64,000 bases of DNA from Wolfiporia cocos (Eukaryota; Basidiomycota; Agaricomycetes; Polyporales; Phaeolaceae). The stretch lies in assembly GCA_029448655.1 (NCBI GenBank), contig JACCLO010000004.1, forward strand, positions 3,410,001-3,474,000. The letters run 5' to 3'. The notes beneath the pieces are model-generated. The model was not told where the DNA came from. It saw nothing but the letters and a program-made list of their open reading frames with translations, and did no database searches. Below are positions 10,235 to 21,869 of the stretch, one piece after another (within the stretch, counting starts at the first letter, position 1; each line of letters begins with the position of its first letter). A program made the translations under genes and the position numbers.

Positions 10235-11543
10235 ATGGGTCGACTCGCAGAGATGCAGCGGAAGCTCTTGGAGGTAAGCTGGCAGCGCTCGCTTCCGGTA
10301 TGTGCTCACTGTCTTCAGCAAATGATGGGCCCCGAAGCTATGGGCGTCGCCAACGCCAATCTGACCTGGTCCGACGAGAAGGTATGCAGGAACTTCCTGT
10401 GCGGGACATGTCCGCACACGCTCTTTACAAACACGGTACGTATGCAATAGTCGTCCATCGAAGGACCGAATTGATATTCTTCATAGAAAATGGACCTTGG
10501 TGCTTGCCCGAAGTCGCATACAGAGCGACTGAAGACTGAGTACCTGCAGGCCAAAGAGGCGAACCCAAACGATCCCATCTTTGCTCGCTTCCAGATGGAA
10601 TACGAGTCGAACATATTCGCTTTCGTTGACGAGTGTGACCGGAGAATTAGGGCTGCACATAGGAGATTGGAAAAAACACCCGAGGAGAACGCGAAGACTA
10701 CAAATCTGGTACGCTCATTGTGATGCTCTGCTTCTGCGTGACTCTTAGTAAGGATCCCTAGATGAGGGAAATTGCCGAAATTGAGTTGGCTATTCAAGGT
10801 GGGACGGAGAAGATTGAGACTCTTGGTATGTCACGCCGCAAGTGAGCATCGATCATATACTTACCGCTTTTTAGGTGAGCAAGGGAAGGTTGATGAGTCG
10901 ATGCGGGAGATGGCCGCCATTGAGGCGCTCAAGAGCGAGAAGGCGGACAAGGAGGTACGTGGGGACCTTACTTTGCTGTGTTTGTTGCTCGTCGTTGAAC
11001 TAAAGTCACGATCAGCGTGAATTGCAACAATTGACCGACACATCTGGAGCCTCAGGGCATCAGAAGCTGCGCGTCTGCGATGTTTGTGGTGCATATCTCT
11101 CCGTCCTGGACTCAGACAGGCGTCTTGCAGACCACTTCGGTGGAAAGGTTTGTCGGTCCGAACCGTGCAGATCCTAGAGCGTTCTGATGACATTTACTAG
11201 ATGCACTTGGGATACCATGAATTGCGCAACATGTTGATCAAGTTCAAGGAGGAGCGCGAGAAACGGAAGATGGCGCCACCATCATCAGTACCGGCTGCGG
11301 GCTCGGGTAGTGGTGGAATTCCGCCAGCACCAAGTGGTGTGCCTCCTCGGGGTGGTGACCGTGATTACAGGTCATCGCGGGACGACTTCCGAGACCGCGA
11401 GCGCGACAGAGGCTACGATAGGCATTCATCTCGGTACGAGTGCGTGGTTCTTTTGATGCTTGCCTGAATGCCACGAACTAACCTAAAATAACAGTGAAAG
11501 ACGCCGTGATCGTTCGCGGTCCCCTGGGCGTCGGAGATATTAG
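10235..11543 (+). CDS. LUC7: U1 snRNP-associated protein LUC7 (LUC7L family)
   Basis: LUC7 proteins are part of the U1 snRNP and help choose 5' splice sites. Eight exons (10235-10273, 10319-10435, 10487-10708, 10762-10825, 10875-10954, 11016-11147, 11201-11433, 11495-11543) give 311 residues. The first zinc finger (CCCH type) spans VCRNFLCGTCPHTLF to GACPKSH. The second lies in KLRVCDVCGAYLSVLDSDRRLADHFGGKMHLGYHELR. A helical stretch (MEYESNIFAFVDECDRRI) lies between them. The C-terminus is a short Arg/Asp/Ser tail. The last donor could be at 11434 or a few bases later; both keep frame. The small N-terminal exon and eight introns resemble other fungal LUC7 genes. Confidence 0.93.
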
Positions 11544-11956
11544 GTGGCTTCGTTGTATTACTCTACCAAACTGCTCTTTGCGATGTTTATTGTCTATGCG
11601 TTGACCTGTATCATTTTAAATCTGGTGTGTCGAGTATCGCACCGATCAATCCTTTTCATCAATTTGCCTACACTGGAATATACGGTCAAGGATGATTTTG
11701 CATTCCATGCATGATGCAGTCCTTAAAATGGGAGGCTTTGATGGAGTCGCGCTATGCACGTGGCCGTGTATCGCAGTGTGGCGTCCGATCAAGGAGCGCG
11801 ATGAACGTAGCTCAGTATTTCAGCGCTTGCACGAATTACTTTCAACTTTCTGCGTGCGCACGCAGAAGCCACAAGCTGTGCTCTACGTGATTCATGCCTG
11901 TGGCCTGATTAGTATATCCATCGCATACTGAGGCTGGTTACGGTGGACCCTTTGCC
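11544..11956. other. Intergenic, no gene seen
   Basis: Spacer between LUC7 and GAA1, both on the plus strand. No frame or RNA gene could be supported. Confidence 0.5.
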
Positions 11957-14389
11957 ATGCCACCCGCATTTGTTACGAGAATACGAGCATACCTCAGGCC
12001 TGCAGGTGACAAACATGTGAGCAAACTCCGCAGACGAAGGAAACTCATTGCGCGTCTTTGGGAAACCCTCCCTGCCATAATGTACGCCTCTAAATGTCAT
12101 CTCAGTAAGCTATACTGATGTGAGTGCAAACGTAGTCTTGCCTTACTCGCGTTTGGCCATCTGTGGTTGCTTGCCATCCCATTGCCGCAATTCGGTCAGA
12201 GGACATATATCGACGAGAATGCATTGCAACCGGGACAAGTAGTTCTTTCAGCCTGCAGCCGTAAGTCACACTGCTGAGGGACTCCCAGGTCAGCACCTAC
12301 TGGAACTGGGACGAGGTTCACCGTGCGGACCAATATCTGACTGCACTGGAACAACTGCGGGACCAGAATGCGACGAGCACCGCGTAAGTATTGGACATCA
12401 TCCACGATTTACATCAGTTCAGATATCCCTACGTTACAGAATTGCAGACTTCCTGGTACAGGAGTTCCGGAAGATCGGCTTACCTGCATCTACTCAACAG
12501 TACAACATTACTACGACCTCGAGAGTAATATTGCAACACTTTTCCAAACGTATATGAGCTCATATGGTGACTAGATAAGGAACGGCACGAATGCGTATGC
12601 CATTTTCTCGTCCCCTCGCGCCTCGGGAACAGAGGCAATTGTCATTAGCGCATCATGGCTGAGCAGAACAGACGAGGGCGATGGAACGCTTAATTTACGG
12701 GGAGTGTCTACGGTGCTTTCCTTGGCATCGTTCCTCAAAGGTTTGTCATATGCATGCTACTGGCTTCATGATATCCACCCTTTGCTACAGGGTACTCGTT
12801 GTGGGCAAAAGACTTAGTATTTGTCATTAGCGACGGTTACCTTGAAGGAATGCAGGCCTGGATCACTGCATATCATGGTGCCACCCAACCTAGTGAGTAT
12901 TGACAGGCGTTCAAGTCCCTTGCTTGACGCATTGTACAGATCTGCAGGCAGAGTCGCTCGAATTGTCATCTGGGGTGATATGGAATGCCTTGAACATTGA
13001 TTATCCAGGCCACTCCTTCTCTCATCTTGGAGTGTTTTATGGTACGTGCATCGAACAATTGTTCTGTAACGACGACTTACACATGTACGCGCCGAAGAGG
13101 GCATCAACGGACGATTGCCTAATCAGGATCTGATCAACTCATTTCAGCTCATCTCTCGGTACACAGGTGGCGTCCCCGTGTTACTCTACGACCACTTTGA
13201 TCATCGCGACTATCCCAACCGCCGCCATGAATTTAACGGGCTTCCAGAGTGGCTACCCGACTTCGTAAAGCAGAACGAGGAAATTAATGAGTACATTCAT
13301 CGAGCAAAGAACATACTACGACATGTCGGATACCAAGCTCGGGGTAGAGCAAGTGGGGTACATGGCCTGTTGCATCAGTACGCTGCACTACAAACTGCAC
13401 GAGCGCACGATCGACCGATGCTTGTCTAGGTTTCGCATCGACGCAATCACGATATTCGCTGTTCCTGCTCCAGGTCCACACGGATTCCATGCAATTGGCC
13501 GGTGAGTGACCTTGACTATTGAAGCTTTTTCAGCGCCATATATGATCACACAGTGTCGTTGAATCAACTCTGAGAACTATGAACAACCTATTGGAACGTC
13601 TCCATGCCTCATTCTTCTTTTACCTGTTGGTCGGCACAACCACGTTCCTCAAGATAGGCAGCTACCTGCCCAGTGCTATCTTAATCAGCACGGCGATGCT
13701 GTTCTCGGGACTTCGAGAATGGGTGAACGCAGGCTGGATATGGGTGGAGAATGCGCAGGATTTCAAAGAGAAGAGCAACAGCCCGGCTTCAGGTGCGAAT
13801 GGCCGCTGGTGCCGAAGGAATCGACCCGTGATGGGGGCGCTGTGCGTCATGTTTGGCACCCATGCACTCGGAATGTCCGTGTTCTACTTCGTTACAAGGG
13901 CGTGGTTCCTCGAACACCAGACGGCAAGTGATTTTGACCACCATTGTGCCTTTGGTCACTCATCAGGTTTTATAGATCTGCTCTGCCGTCTTGTTCGGTG
14001 CCATTTGCGTACTCCCTCTGATGTGTCAGACGGTGTACCAGCCACCATCGACGACGACTGTCGCATCTCTCCCTTCTCTCATCAAAGCGTTGAACCTGTG
14101 TCTCGCCTCAGCTGTAACATCCATCATATCCGTTCTCAACTTCTCTCTAGCTGCCGTTCTCGCCATATCCCTAGGATTACCGCTATGTTACTCATCTTCT
14201 TCAAGCCGAATCGTTTGCTACCTGCTGTACATGCTCCTCGGGTTTGGGTGGTTAATTCTTGCACCCGGGGAGGTGCACAGATCGGTAACAGATTGGGAGC
14301 TGTTACGAGTGTGGTTCGCGCCGTTTGTATGTATGGTGTACGCACCGCTGGTGTTACAGGCGGGCACCGTCTGCCTCCTGCCTGCATAA
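11957..14389 (+). CDS. GAA1: GPI-anchor transamidase subunit GAA1
   Basis: Membrane subunit of the ER GPI transamidase, thought to make the amide bond between protein and GPI through its M28-peptidase-like lumenal domain. Eleven exons add up to 637 residues in frame. Residues 40-60 form the first membrane helix (LALLAFGHLWLLAIPLP), followed by RTYIDENALQPGQVSTYWNW. The lumenal domain contains YAIFSSPRASGTEAIVISASW, LWAKDLVFVISDGYLEGMQAW and WNALNIDYPGHSF. The C-terminal third is a series of hydrophobic helices ending at CLLPA. The intron at 13924-13975 uses a GC donor. The stop lies only 50 bp from the TAF7 stop on the other strand, so their 3' ends must overlap. Confidence 0.93.
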
Positions 14390-14439
14390 AGAATATATCA
14401 TTCTGGACTACAATACACGTACACACAGCAGCTAGTCCG

Positions 14440-16160
14440 TCAATCAACATCCATGCCTGGCTCGTCTCCGAATAAACTTTCGTCCTGATCATCACCACCC
14501 TCTGCCTCGTTGCCGCCCTCCATCTCGTCCTCAGGGATGATCCCCTCCTTCTTCATACGCTGCTTCTCCTTCATTTCATCGCGCTGCGCGAGCTTCATGT
14601 CGAGGTCTGATTGCAGCTTCCTGAGCGCGTCCTCAAATCGTCGCTGTATGAAGCTGATAAGCCACTAGTGAAATAACACCATGCACTAAAATCACGAACT
14701 CTTATCAATGGATTTGCTGAGCTTGCAATCTCGTGCTGCTTCTTCGCCACGGCTGCCTCGAGGTCCCGAATCTCCTCGTTCAGTAGCTTCCTCGCCTGGA
14801 CCGTCTCGTCGTCGTCGTCATCGTCCTCCTCCTCGCTCTCCTCGTCCTCGTCATCCTCGTCCTCATCCTCGTCGTCTCCCTCGGCTTCCTCGTCACCCAG
14901 AGCGAGGTCGAGCTCTGCCGCGAGGTCCTCGTCGATATCGCCCTCGTCGTCGTCCTCGTGTCCCTCGCCCTCCTCGTCACCCTCTCCCATGTCCGGACCG
15001 GGCGTCGGGGTATCGCCTGCATCGGACCCCAGGAAGCCGGGGGTATTTGGATCGAGATGCTCGTCTTTCTCCATGAACTCTGAGTCAGATAGGTCTGGAT
15101 TGACGTTCTCGAGGACAGCTGCAAGTTAAAGTGTCACAGACACTGGACAGGATAATAGCATGAATACTTACCGTATTTTACTTCTGATGCCAATGCATCC
15201 TCTTCGAGTAGTCTCTCCACCTCCTGCTCTACCGTTTCTATTGTCTGAGCAACGTGAATAAACGCATGAAGTTCACAGGGAGAACATAGGGGACGTACTC
15301 TTCGATTGACCCTTTTCCTGAACCGTCGTTTTCGAACATGGTGCAATGGAGGTGTGATGCCGTGGTGCCAAATAAACTCGTCCACGTCAAATTTTCGTTG
15401 ACTAGTCAGCGCATCCTCGTTGTCGATGGGCTGGCCCACCACGAGCATCTGCAGCGCATAAGTTCCGTCAGTCCAACGGGGACGGCTGCGACGATTTACG
15501 CAACCTGACATATGTCGGCTACTTTGAACATCTGCTTATTGTCGAGCGTCTTCTGCGACTCGATGATGCATGGCAGATCGACGAGCTTTGAGGAGTAGGT
15601 GTTGTTCCCGATGTGAAAGACTGCTCGGCGTGAGTCTGCCCAAAAGCGGCTGTGACAAGATGGTAGAATACGAGAGTGAAATACATACCCTTGAACTTGA
15701 ACCAGACGTCGTTGTTCACCTCCCTCGCCGCAACCATCTTCCGCAGCTTCTCGCAATCCTCGCCCGGGGGCATCCTCAAAACGAACTGCTCCTCAAACAC
15801 CAAGTCCTCATCGTCCGAGTCCAGCTCGCGGTCGTACGGGCCCAGGAAGGACATCCCGGGGGCCTGCGCCGCGGCCTTCTCGCTCAGCTTCAGCTTCAGC
15901 TTGGGCTGTGGCTTGTTCCTGTTCGCGGCGGAGCGCGTTGTGCGCGTCTCGGAGTAGTCCATGTCGCGGTACAGCGGAGGCGAGCTCCGGCGGGTCGCGG
16001 AGCGCATCGCACGCGCGGCAGCGCGCGTCGGGCGGTAGTCCTGGTCGTTGTTGCGTGCGCCGGAGGCGGTCGACGGGCCTGTGCCCTGGTCCTTGTCGTT
16101 CTCCTCGTGGTCAATGTCGACGTCGACGTCGTCCACGACAATGAGGTCCTCGTCTTCCAT
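14440..16160 (-). CDS. TAF7: TFIID subunit TAF7
   Basis: TAF7 is the TFIID subunit that pairs with TAF1 and restrains its activity. Six exons (15689-16160, 15505-15635, 15299-15448, 15172-15244, 14700-15118, 14440-14643, minus strand) give 482 residues. The TAFII55 N-terminal domain covers about residues 120-230: EEQFVLRMPPGEDCEKLRKMV, then RRAVFHIGNNTYSSKLVDLPCIIESQKTLDNKQMFKVADICQMLVV. It is followed by GITPPLHHVRKRRFRKRVN. Residues 290-390 hold a very acidic Asp/Glu tract and then a coiled-coil region. The N-terminus is disordered with an acidic start. The donor of the fifth intron is GTTCGT. It is divergent from the SAM37-like gene with a 167-bp gap. Confidence 0.93.
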
Positions 16161-16327
16161 TGCTTTTGGGCAGGCGGAGGTAGTGTGGCTGGGAATATGG
16201 GCCGCGGGTGCACTTGAGCTCTCCCGACGAGCTGGATGACCGAGTGAAATTAGACGCCGGTGCACGCTTTGTCACATCCCGGCGGGAAGCGTCACGGGCG
16301 CTTGGCGCGTCGGTGTGCTCGATCACC
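16161..16327. promoter_or_regulatory. Shared divergent promoter of TAF7 and SAM37-like genes
   Basis: The two ATGs are 167 bp apart, so one short, GC-rich nucleosome-free region must serve both genes. No TATA box is visible. Confidence 0.4.
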
Positions 16328-17724
16328 ATGAGCGCGGCGGCAGCATTCCCTATCGTCCTGCACATTTGGCCCTCTTATGCATCGGCACTCTCGCTTGACC
16401 CACAGTGTACCGCGGCACTGCTATATTCCCAGATAGCGATACCTGGGCAGTTCTCTGTTGAATACTCCTCCAATCCTGACCTGTCCCCGAGCGGTAGGTC
16501 TGTGGCTTTCTCTCCTCCAGGACCGTCTAATCCCCGCTGACGCGCCATTGGTATCATCGAAAAATCATGCAGGTCAGCTGCCATATCTGACCCATGGCTA
16601 CCAAACCGTGTCCTCGCTTCAGGCAATCGTGAAACATATTGAGAACCTGGCGCCTTCACATCCCGTGGAGGATTCGCTCGGCGCGGCTCAGACGGCCGCC
16701 AGGATATCCCATGTCCAGTCTGAATATGGTGACCTCGTGGTATTTATCATTCTGTTTGTCCGAATGACACGCGTGAACGTGTAACTTTGCAGTCGCATAT
16801 GCAATATGCACTCAACGCCAACTGGTGGAAATTGACACGGCCCGCGCTCGTGTCTATGCTCCCAGTGCCTCAGCGGTACTACGTACCGGGTCGCATGCGG
16901 GAGTCGTACATTCCACGGCTCGAGGCCGCAGAGCTATGGGGTGTTCCGGGGCTCGATGACGAGGAGAAGGAAGACCGGATTCCCGTATTCCCTAGAGGGC
17001 GACGAAAGAAGAAGCAGACTAAGCAGCAAAAAGCCAAGAATATATACGAACGTGAAAAGGTACACCGTCCCTCCCGCTACTTCTGTAACTCAAGTCCACT
17101 AACCCGGTCGCGTAGGTCGTCGCAAAAGCGCGGGCGTTCTTCTCCATATACTCAAAACTACTAGGGGGCGATACTTTCTTCTCGCGCACCGACCGACCCA
17201 CGTCGCTCGACGTCGTCTTCGCCGCGCACACGCACGTCCTCGCCACCCTCCCATTCGCCGACCCGCTCCTCTCCGATTTCCTCAAGGACTCGTTCCCCAC
17301 CCTCATCGCGCACGCCGACGCGGTCCGCTCATTCGCCTTCCCCGACCCGCAATCCTTCCCGCCGTCCTACAAACCGAGCGCATCACAGCTGAAGTCTCTG
17401 ATCCCATGGAACGCGCTCAGCCTGCGCAGCCGCCAGAAGTCGCCCGCGGACGCGCAGGAGAGGGCGTACGCGCTCGGGCGCTGGCTCTGGGGTGGGCTCG
17501 CGCTGGCGGGGTTGGCGCTCTATTGGCGGCTGTACGGGCTTGGTCCGGGGGTGGTGATTCAGTTTGTGAAGGAGCCGGAGGAAGAGTATGAAGAGGAGGG
17601 TGAAGGCGAGGAGGAGTTGGCCGAGGACGAGACCATTGAGGAGGAGGTCGGGGAGGGGGTCGAGGAGGGAGTCGATGAGGAGGTCGAAGAAGAGACAGTC
17701 GATGAGGACGGAGATGCAGTATAA
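16328..17724 (+). CDS. SAM37/metaxin-like mitochondrial outer-membrane protein
   Basis: Member of the Tom37/Sam37/metaxin family, GST-like receptors of the sorting and assembly machinery that inserts beta-barrels such as TOM40. Four exons (16328-16493, 16573-16739, 16793-17059, 17116-17724) give 402 residues. The N-terminal thioredoxin-like part reads LHIWPSYASALSLDPQC and SNPDLSPSGQLPYLTHG, the classical metaxin turn. A second helical domain follows. A membrane helix lies near residues 330-350 (WLWGGLALAGLALYWRLYG). After it the protein ends in a tail of nearly 50 residues made mostly of Glu and Asp, unusual for the family. The 79-nt first intron is chosen because it restores the PSG-LPYL motif. 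The exact family split (SAM37 or metaxin) is not certain. Confidence 0.85.
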
Positions 17725-17913
17725 CACCGTGACTATTGCCTGCGGTAATGAACTCCTGCAGCTGCGAGCGCCTCTCATTCGCACGTGTTATCCCGATCGC
17801 TCGATCAACTGACGCGTTATGTACGCGTCCCTTTCCCTGGCCGCTTTCGTCTGATTTCTTCCACCGACTCATTACGCTAGTCTGGACCTCTGCTGCACAC
17901 TTACCTCCCAGTC

Positions 17914-19230
17914 ATGGCACCTCTCCGCCTCCGCCACCCCAAGGGCGTGGCCACCCTCCAGGTCGACTTTGCCGCCTCCACCGTTCTCGATCTCCAGCAA
18001 CAAATCTACTCCCTCACCGACATCCCGCCCTCGCAGCAAGACCGTGCGTCCAATTCCGTTCTACATGCGTTTGCGATGCACCAGCTAACCGCTGCGCAGT
18101 CAAAGGAGGCTACCCGCCGCAGCCTCTCACGCTCATCCCCGAGCTGCCGCTCGACAGCCTCGGACTGAAGCAGGGCGACCAGCTCGTGCTCAGCCAGAAG
18201 CCCACCGCGGGGGGCGCGCCGGCGTTCCGGCCCGCGTTTGAGCCGCAGACGTCGCTGGGCAGCCCCGCCGCAGCGATGACGGGCATGACGGCGTCGCAGG
18301 TCGGGCGGTGGGACTCGCCGTCACCCGCCGCAGGCAAGGGCGGGCCGGACGCGGTGCCGATGGAGGGCGGTTACCTGGTGCATCGGGTGAGTGTGCGCAG
18401 CCCCGCTGGGGGATTGGAGTTGATGGAAGGGATGGGTGCGGGTGCGGCAGATCGTCCCGGATGACAATTCGTGTCTGTTCTCGTCAGTCGCGCTCGTCTT
18501 TGAGCAGAGCATCAGCAGGGCGCCGATGATGCGACAGAGTGTGTGTTGGCTTGTGTATGGAGTGCTGATGGGTGCTAAGGCGTCGAGCAGTTGTAGCGGA
18601 TGCGATCCGGAGGGACCCCGAGACCTGGAATGAGGCGATCCTCGGGTGCGTTCATCTCCCTTGTATGCGCGCAACAAACGTAGGCTCAATGGATTCGCTG
18701 GACATCGCAGCCGCTCACGAGAAGATTACATTTCGACGATCCTGAAGCCCTCCTCGTGGGGCGGGGCGATCGAGCTGACGATCCTCGCCGCGCACTACTC
18801 GACCGAGATTGCGTCAGTAGACGTCGAGACCGGACGCATCGACCACTTCACGCCGCCGGCGGAGCGGGACTCGGGGAACCGCTGCGTGCTGGTGTACTCG
18901 GGGATCCACTACGATGCGGCGAGCCTCGCGCCGATGGCGGACGCGCCGGCGGACTTCCACCAGACGATCGTGCCCGTGACCAGCGCGGGCGACGACGACC
19001 CGATGCTGGTCGCGGCGAAGAAGCTCGCAGACGTGCTGCGTGCAAAGAAGGCGTACACGAACACGGCGACGTTCGACCTAAGATGTCAGGTGCGTGGTGC
19101 ATGTCATCTGACGGCATTGGAAGATGTGAACGCGGTGTCGCGGCAGATCTGCAAGAAGGGCCTGAAGGGAGAGAAGGAGGCCCGTGCGCACGCGTCAGAG
19201 ACGGGACACGTCCAGTTTGGAGAGTATTGA
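17914..19230 (+). CDS. OTU1: OTU1/YOD1-type deubiquitinase
   Basis: Cysteine protease of the OTU family that trims ubiquitin chains in the Cdc48/p97 degradation pathway. Six exons (17914-18043, 18100-18386, 18451-18538, 18591-18645, 18711-19089, 19147-19230) give 340 residues. The N-terminal UBX-like domain is LRLRHPKGVATLQVDF with LPLDSLGLKQGDQLVL. The OTU core has the catalytic Asp and Cys in PDDNSCLF, the WGGAIELTIL block and the catalytic His in YSGIHYD. A C-terminal C2H2 zinc finger follows (RCQICKKGLKGEKEARAHASETGH). A Gly/Ala/Pro-rich linker separates the UBX-like part from the core. All three domains of YOD1 are present, so the assignment is firm. Confidence 0.94.
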
Positions 19231-19774
19231 GCTCGGCGGTGATCATGCGCGCATTGTTCCTGGCTGCCTTGTATGTTACATGCAACTCCACCCGTTTAGT
19301 TTTGTTGGTCCACTGCCAAGTCGCCGGTGCGCCACAGACTGTGCTTGTCGACAGCCGCCGAAAATGAATTCATCGAACAGCCAAAAGGTACATCACGATC
19401 GGCCAAGCAACCATCAAACATTCAAACAGGGCATCAGCCGGCGCCTAATATGCGACGCGTCTGTGGCGCGTGTCAGCTGACGGCGCGCACAGGCGACGTG
19501 ATGGTAAACACATGAACTGCTTTACCACTATCACCACCGCCTTCCGCAGACTAGCACACTCACTAGCGCGACCATCGACAGCTGCTGCATCTCTGTTACA
19601 TCTCAGCGCACCGATATCTGCATCTGCGACACTAAGAGCAGCCCCCGATTTGGGTCGGGACCCGCTCACCGATCATCGAGATCCCGTGCGCTGTCAACGC
19701 CTGTGCGCTGCCGACCGCATCCACACTATCGACGAAAACTAGGCTCCGCGTTACTACACTCGTTTGCTGCTCTG
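19231..19774. other. Intergenic, no gene seen
   Basis: Spacer of about 540 bp between OTU1 and the AP endonuclease. Short plus-strand frames are not protein-like. No RNA gene was recognised. Confidence 0.5.
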
Positions 19775-21869
19775 ATGGCCCCGAAACGCACTTCGAGCGC
19801 CAAGCGCAAGGCCGACGCGGACTCCGACTCGCCCGACCTGGACTCGGACGCGGAGGGCAGCACGAAGGCGCGCGCGTCAAAGAAGGCGAAGCTCGACGCG
19901 TCTGAGAGCGGCAGCGCGGCGAAAAAGCCCGCGAAGGGCAAGGCGAAGGCGAAGGCAGTCGCGAGCGGGAGCGGGAGCGGAGGCGCGACGGACGCGACGG
20001 GCAGCGAGCTCGCGCCGAACGGGCAGCCGACGAACAAGGCGGTCCCGGCGGGCCTCGCGTTCCCCGCGCGCGCGGCGGACGTCGTGCGCGTCGCGGCATG
20101 GAACATCTGCGGGCTCGCCGCGGCGGAGAAGAAGGTGCGTGCGACGTGCCGTCTGCTCGCGTGCGACGCGGACAGACGCGTCGCGGCTCGTGCAAGCGCT
20201 GACGCGTAGCACAGGGCTTCAAAGCGTATGTCCAGGCGGAGGACCCGGACGTGCTCGTCTTGACCGAAACGAAGGTGCGCCGCGCCGCGTCTCGTGCGGC
20301 GGAATGCGAGTAACGCCGCTCTCAACGCATCCGCCTAAACAGGTGAATGACGTGCCGGCCGATCCCTCGCTGGCCGCACGATTCTCGCATCGCTACTGGG
20401 CGATCGCGTCCAAGAAGGGATATGGTGCGTTTATCGGACTCCCTTCTGCTTCCGAGCGCGCGCTGAGACACGCTTGTGGGACGCAGCGGGCACCGCGATC
20501 CTCTCCAAAGTCAAGCCGCTTTCCGTGTCGACGACACTGCCGGGCCATCCGGACGCGGACGGGGTGAAGGGGCGCATCGTCACGCTCGAATTCGAGAGCT
20601 GCTTCGTCGTCGGGACATACGTTCCCAACGCGGGCACGGGGCTCAAGGTGCGTGCGCAGTCCTCTTGCGCGTGCCTGCGCGTGTTCACCCTCGATCATCG
20701 CGCGATGCAACTCTATCAATGGCCCCGCTCCCACCCATTCACCCCACTCGATCGAACTAACCATAAATCTTGGCGTGCTGCGCGCTAATACGGGCACACG
20801 CACACGCCGGGTATGCACGCCGGCGATCTCGCCTGCGACGATGGTCACGACTGTGGGGCATAATTAATTGATTGCGCGCGCGCACGCGCAGACTCTCGAC
20901 GTCAAAAACACATGGAACGAGCACTTCACTGCGCACATCCGCGCGCTTGACGCTCGCAAGCCGGTTATCTGGACGGGCGACCTCAACGTCGCGCCCACGG
21001 ACAAGGGTGCGTCTTGTTTCGTCTTTATTTTTGTCCCGCTTCGCAATATTATCATCCCTATCTTTTATCTTCATCCGCCCCGCGTCTTCTGTGACTGCAT
21101 CTCTGTCCTCGGAGCTTCTACCGCGCTCCATCCTGAGGCGTACTTCGTACGGACGCTTCTTGCTGCGGGGCGTCCGTGCTTGCGTCGCCGCTTGTAGGAT
21201 TCTCCCGCATCCATGGAGCGCTTGCGCTTGCGAGGCGCCGCCGCACTTCTAGTATGCAGATTATTCAGATTCTGGTTAACTGAGGCCGTCGGCCAAGGTG
21301 CACGCGGCCGCGGTGCATCGGCTTACTGGTGCTTATCACATTTATGGTGACATCGCGATATCCGCGGATCCGTACACGGGCGTGGGTGGCCAAGATCGGA
21401 CGTACTGACCGAGCGATGACGCACCTGTAGACCTGGCGAACCCGAGGCCGAACTGGAATAAGACCGCGGGGTACACCGAGGCGGAGACGGGTGCGTTTGC
21501 GCGGATCCTGGAGGGGGTGGGGCAGAGCGGCGAGGGAAAGAAGGACGAGGAAAAGGGAAAATTCGTCGACGTGTGGCGCGCGATGCACCCGGACGCGCGG
21601 CACTATACGTATTTCTCGTACCGCTTCAACTGCCGCGGAAAGGGCATCGGGTGGCGGCTCGATATGTGTGCGTCCGTTCGTGCCCCTCTTCTCTCCCGGA
21701 TGCTGACGCATTGCTGTGCGCGGGTGTGGCGTTGACGGGCGTGGCGTGTCGCACAGTCGTCGTGAGCGCGCGGCTGCAAGAGCGGGCGCGCATGTGCGAG
21801 ATCAGGGGCGAGGTGTACGGCGCGTCGGACCACTGTCCTGTCGTGCTCGAGCTCGCAGGGTCGCTGTGA
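19775..21869 (+). CDS. AP endonuclease of the exonuclease III family (APE1-like)
   Basis: Base-excision-repair nuclease that cuts 5' to abasic sites. Seven exons (19775-20134, 20215-20274, 20343-20424, 20487-20647, 20892-21006, 21431-21667, 21757-21869) give 375 residues. The first 110 residues are a Lys/Ala/Ser-rich basic region, probably nuclear targeting and DNA binding. The catalytic core shows VAAWNICGL, the metal-binding Glu in VLTETK, the AGTAILSK block, Asp and Asn in [20 protein letters not shown] and the terminal catalytic ASDHCPVV. The length and short C-terminus fit APE1/exonuclease III rather than APN2, which has a zinc-finger tail. Two introns are long for this window, 20648-20891 (244 nt) and 21007-21430 (424 nt). 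Confidence 0.92.

Noticed and set aside
15570..16217. A 215-codon plus-strand frame opposite TAF7
   Set aside because: Mirror image of a GC-rich conserved exon. The minus strand carries the TAFII55 domain.
19726..20325. A 199-codon minus-strand frame opposite the AP endonuclease
   Set aside because: Shadow of the Ala/Lys-rich N-terminal exon; no family resemblance.
20648..21430. Intron-encoded snoRNA in the AP endonuclease gene
   Set aside because: Some GATGA- and CTGA-like words are present but not in a paired box C/D layout.
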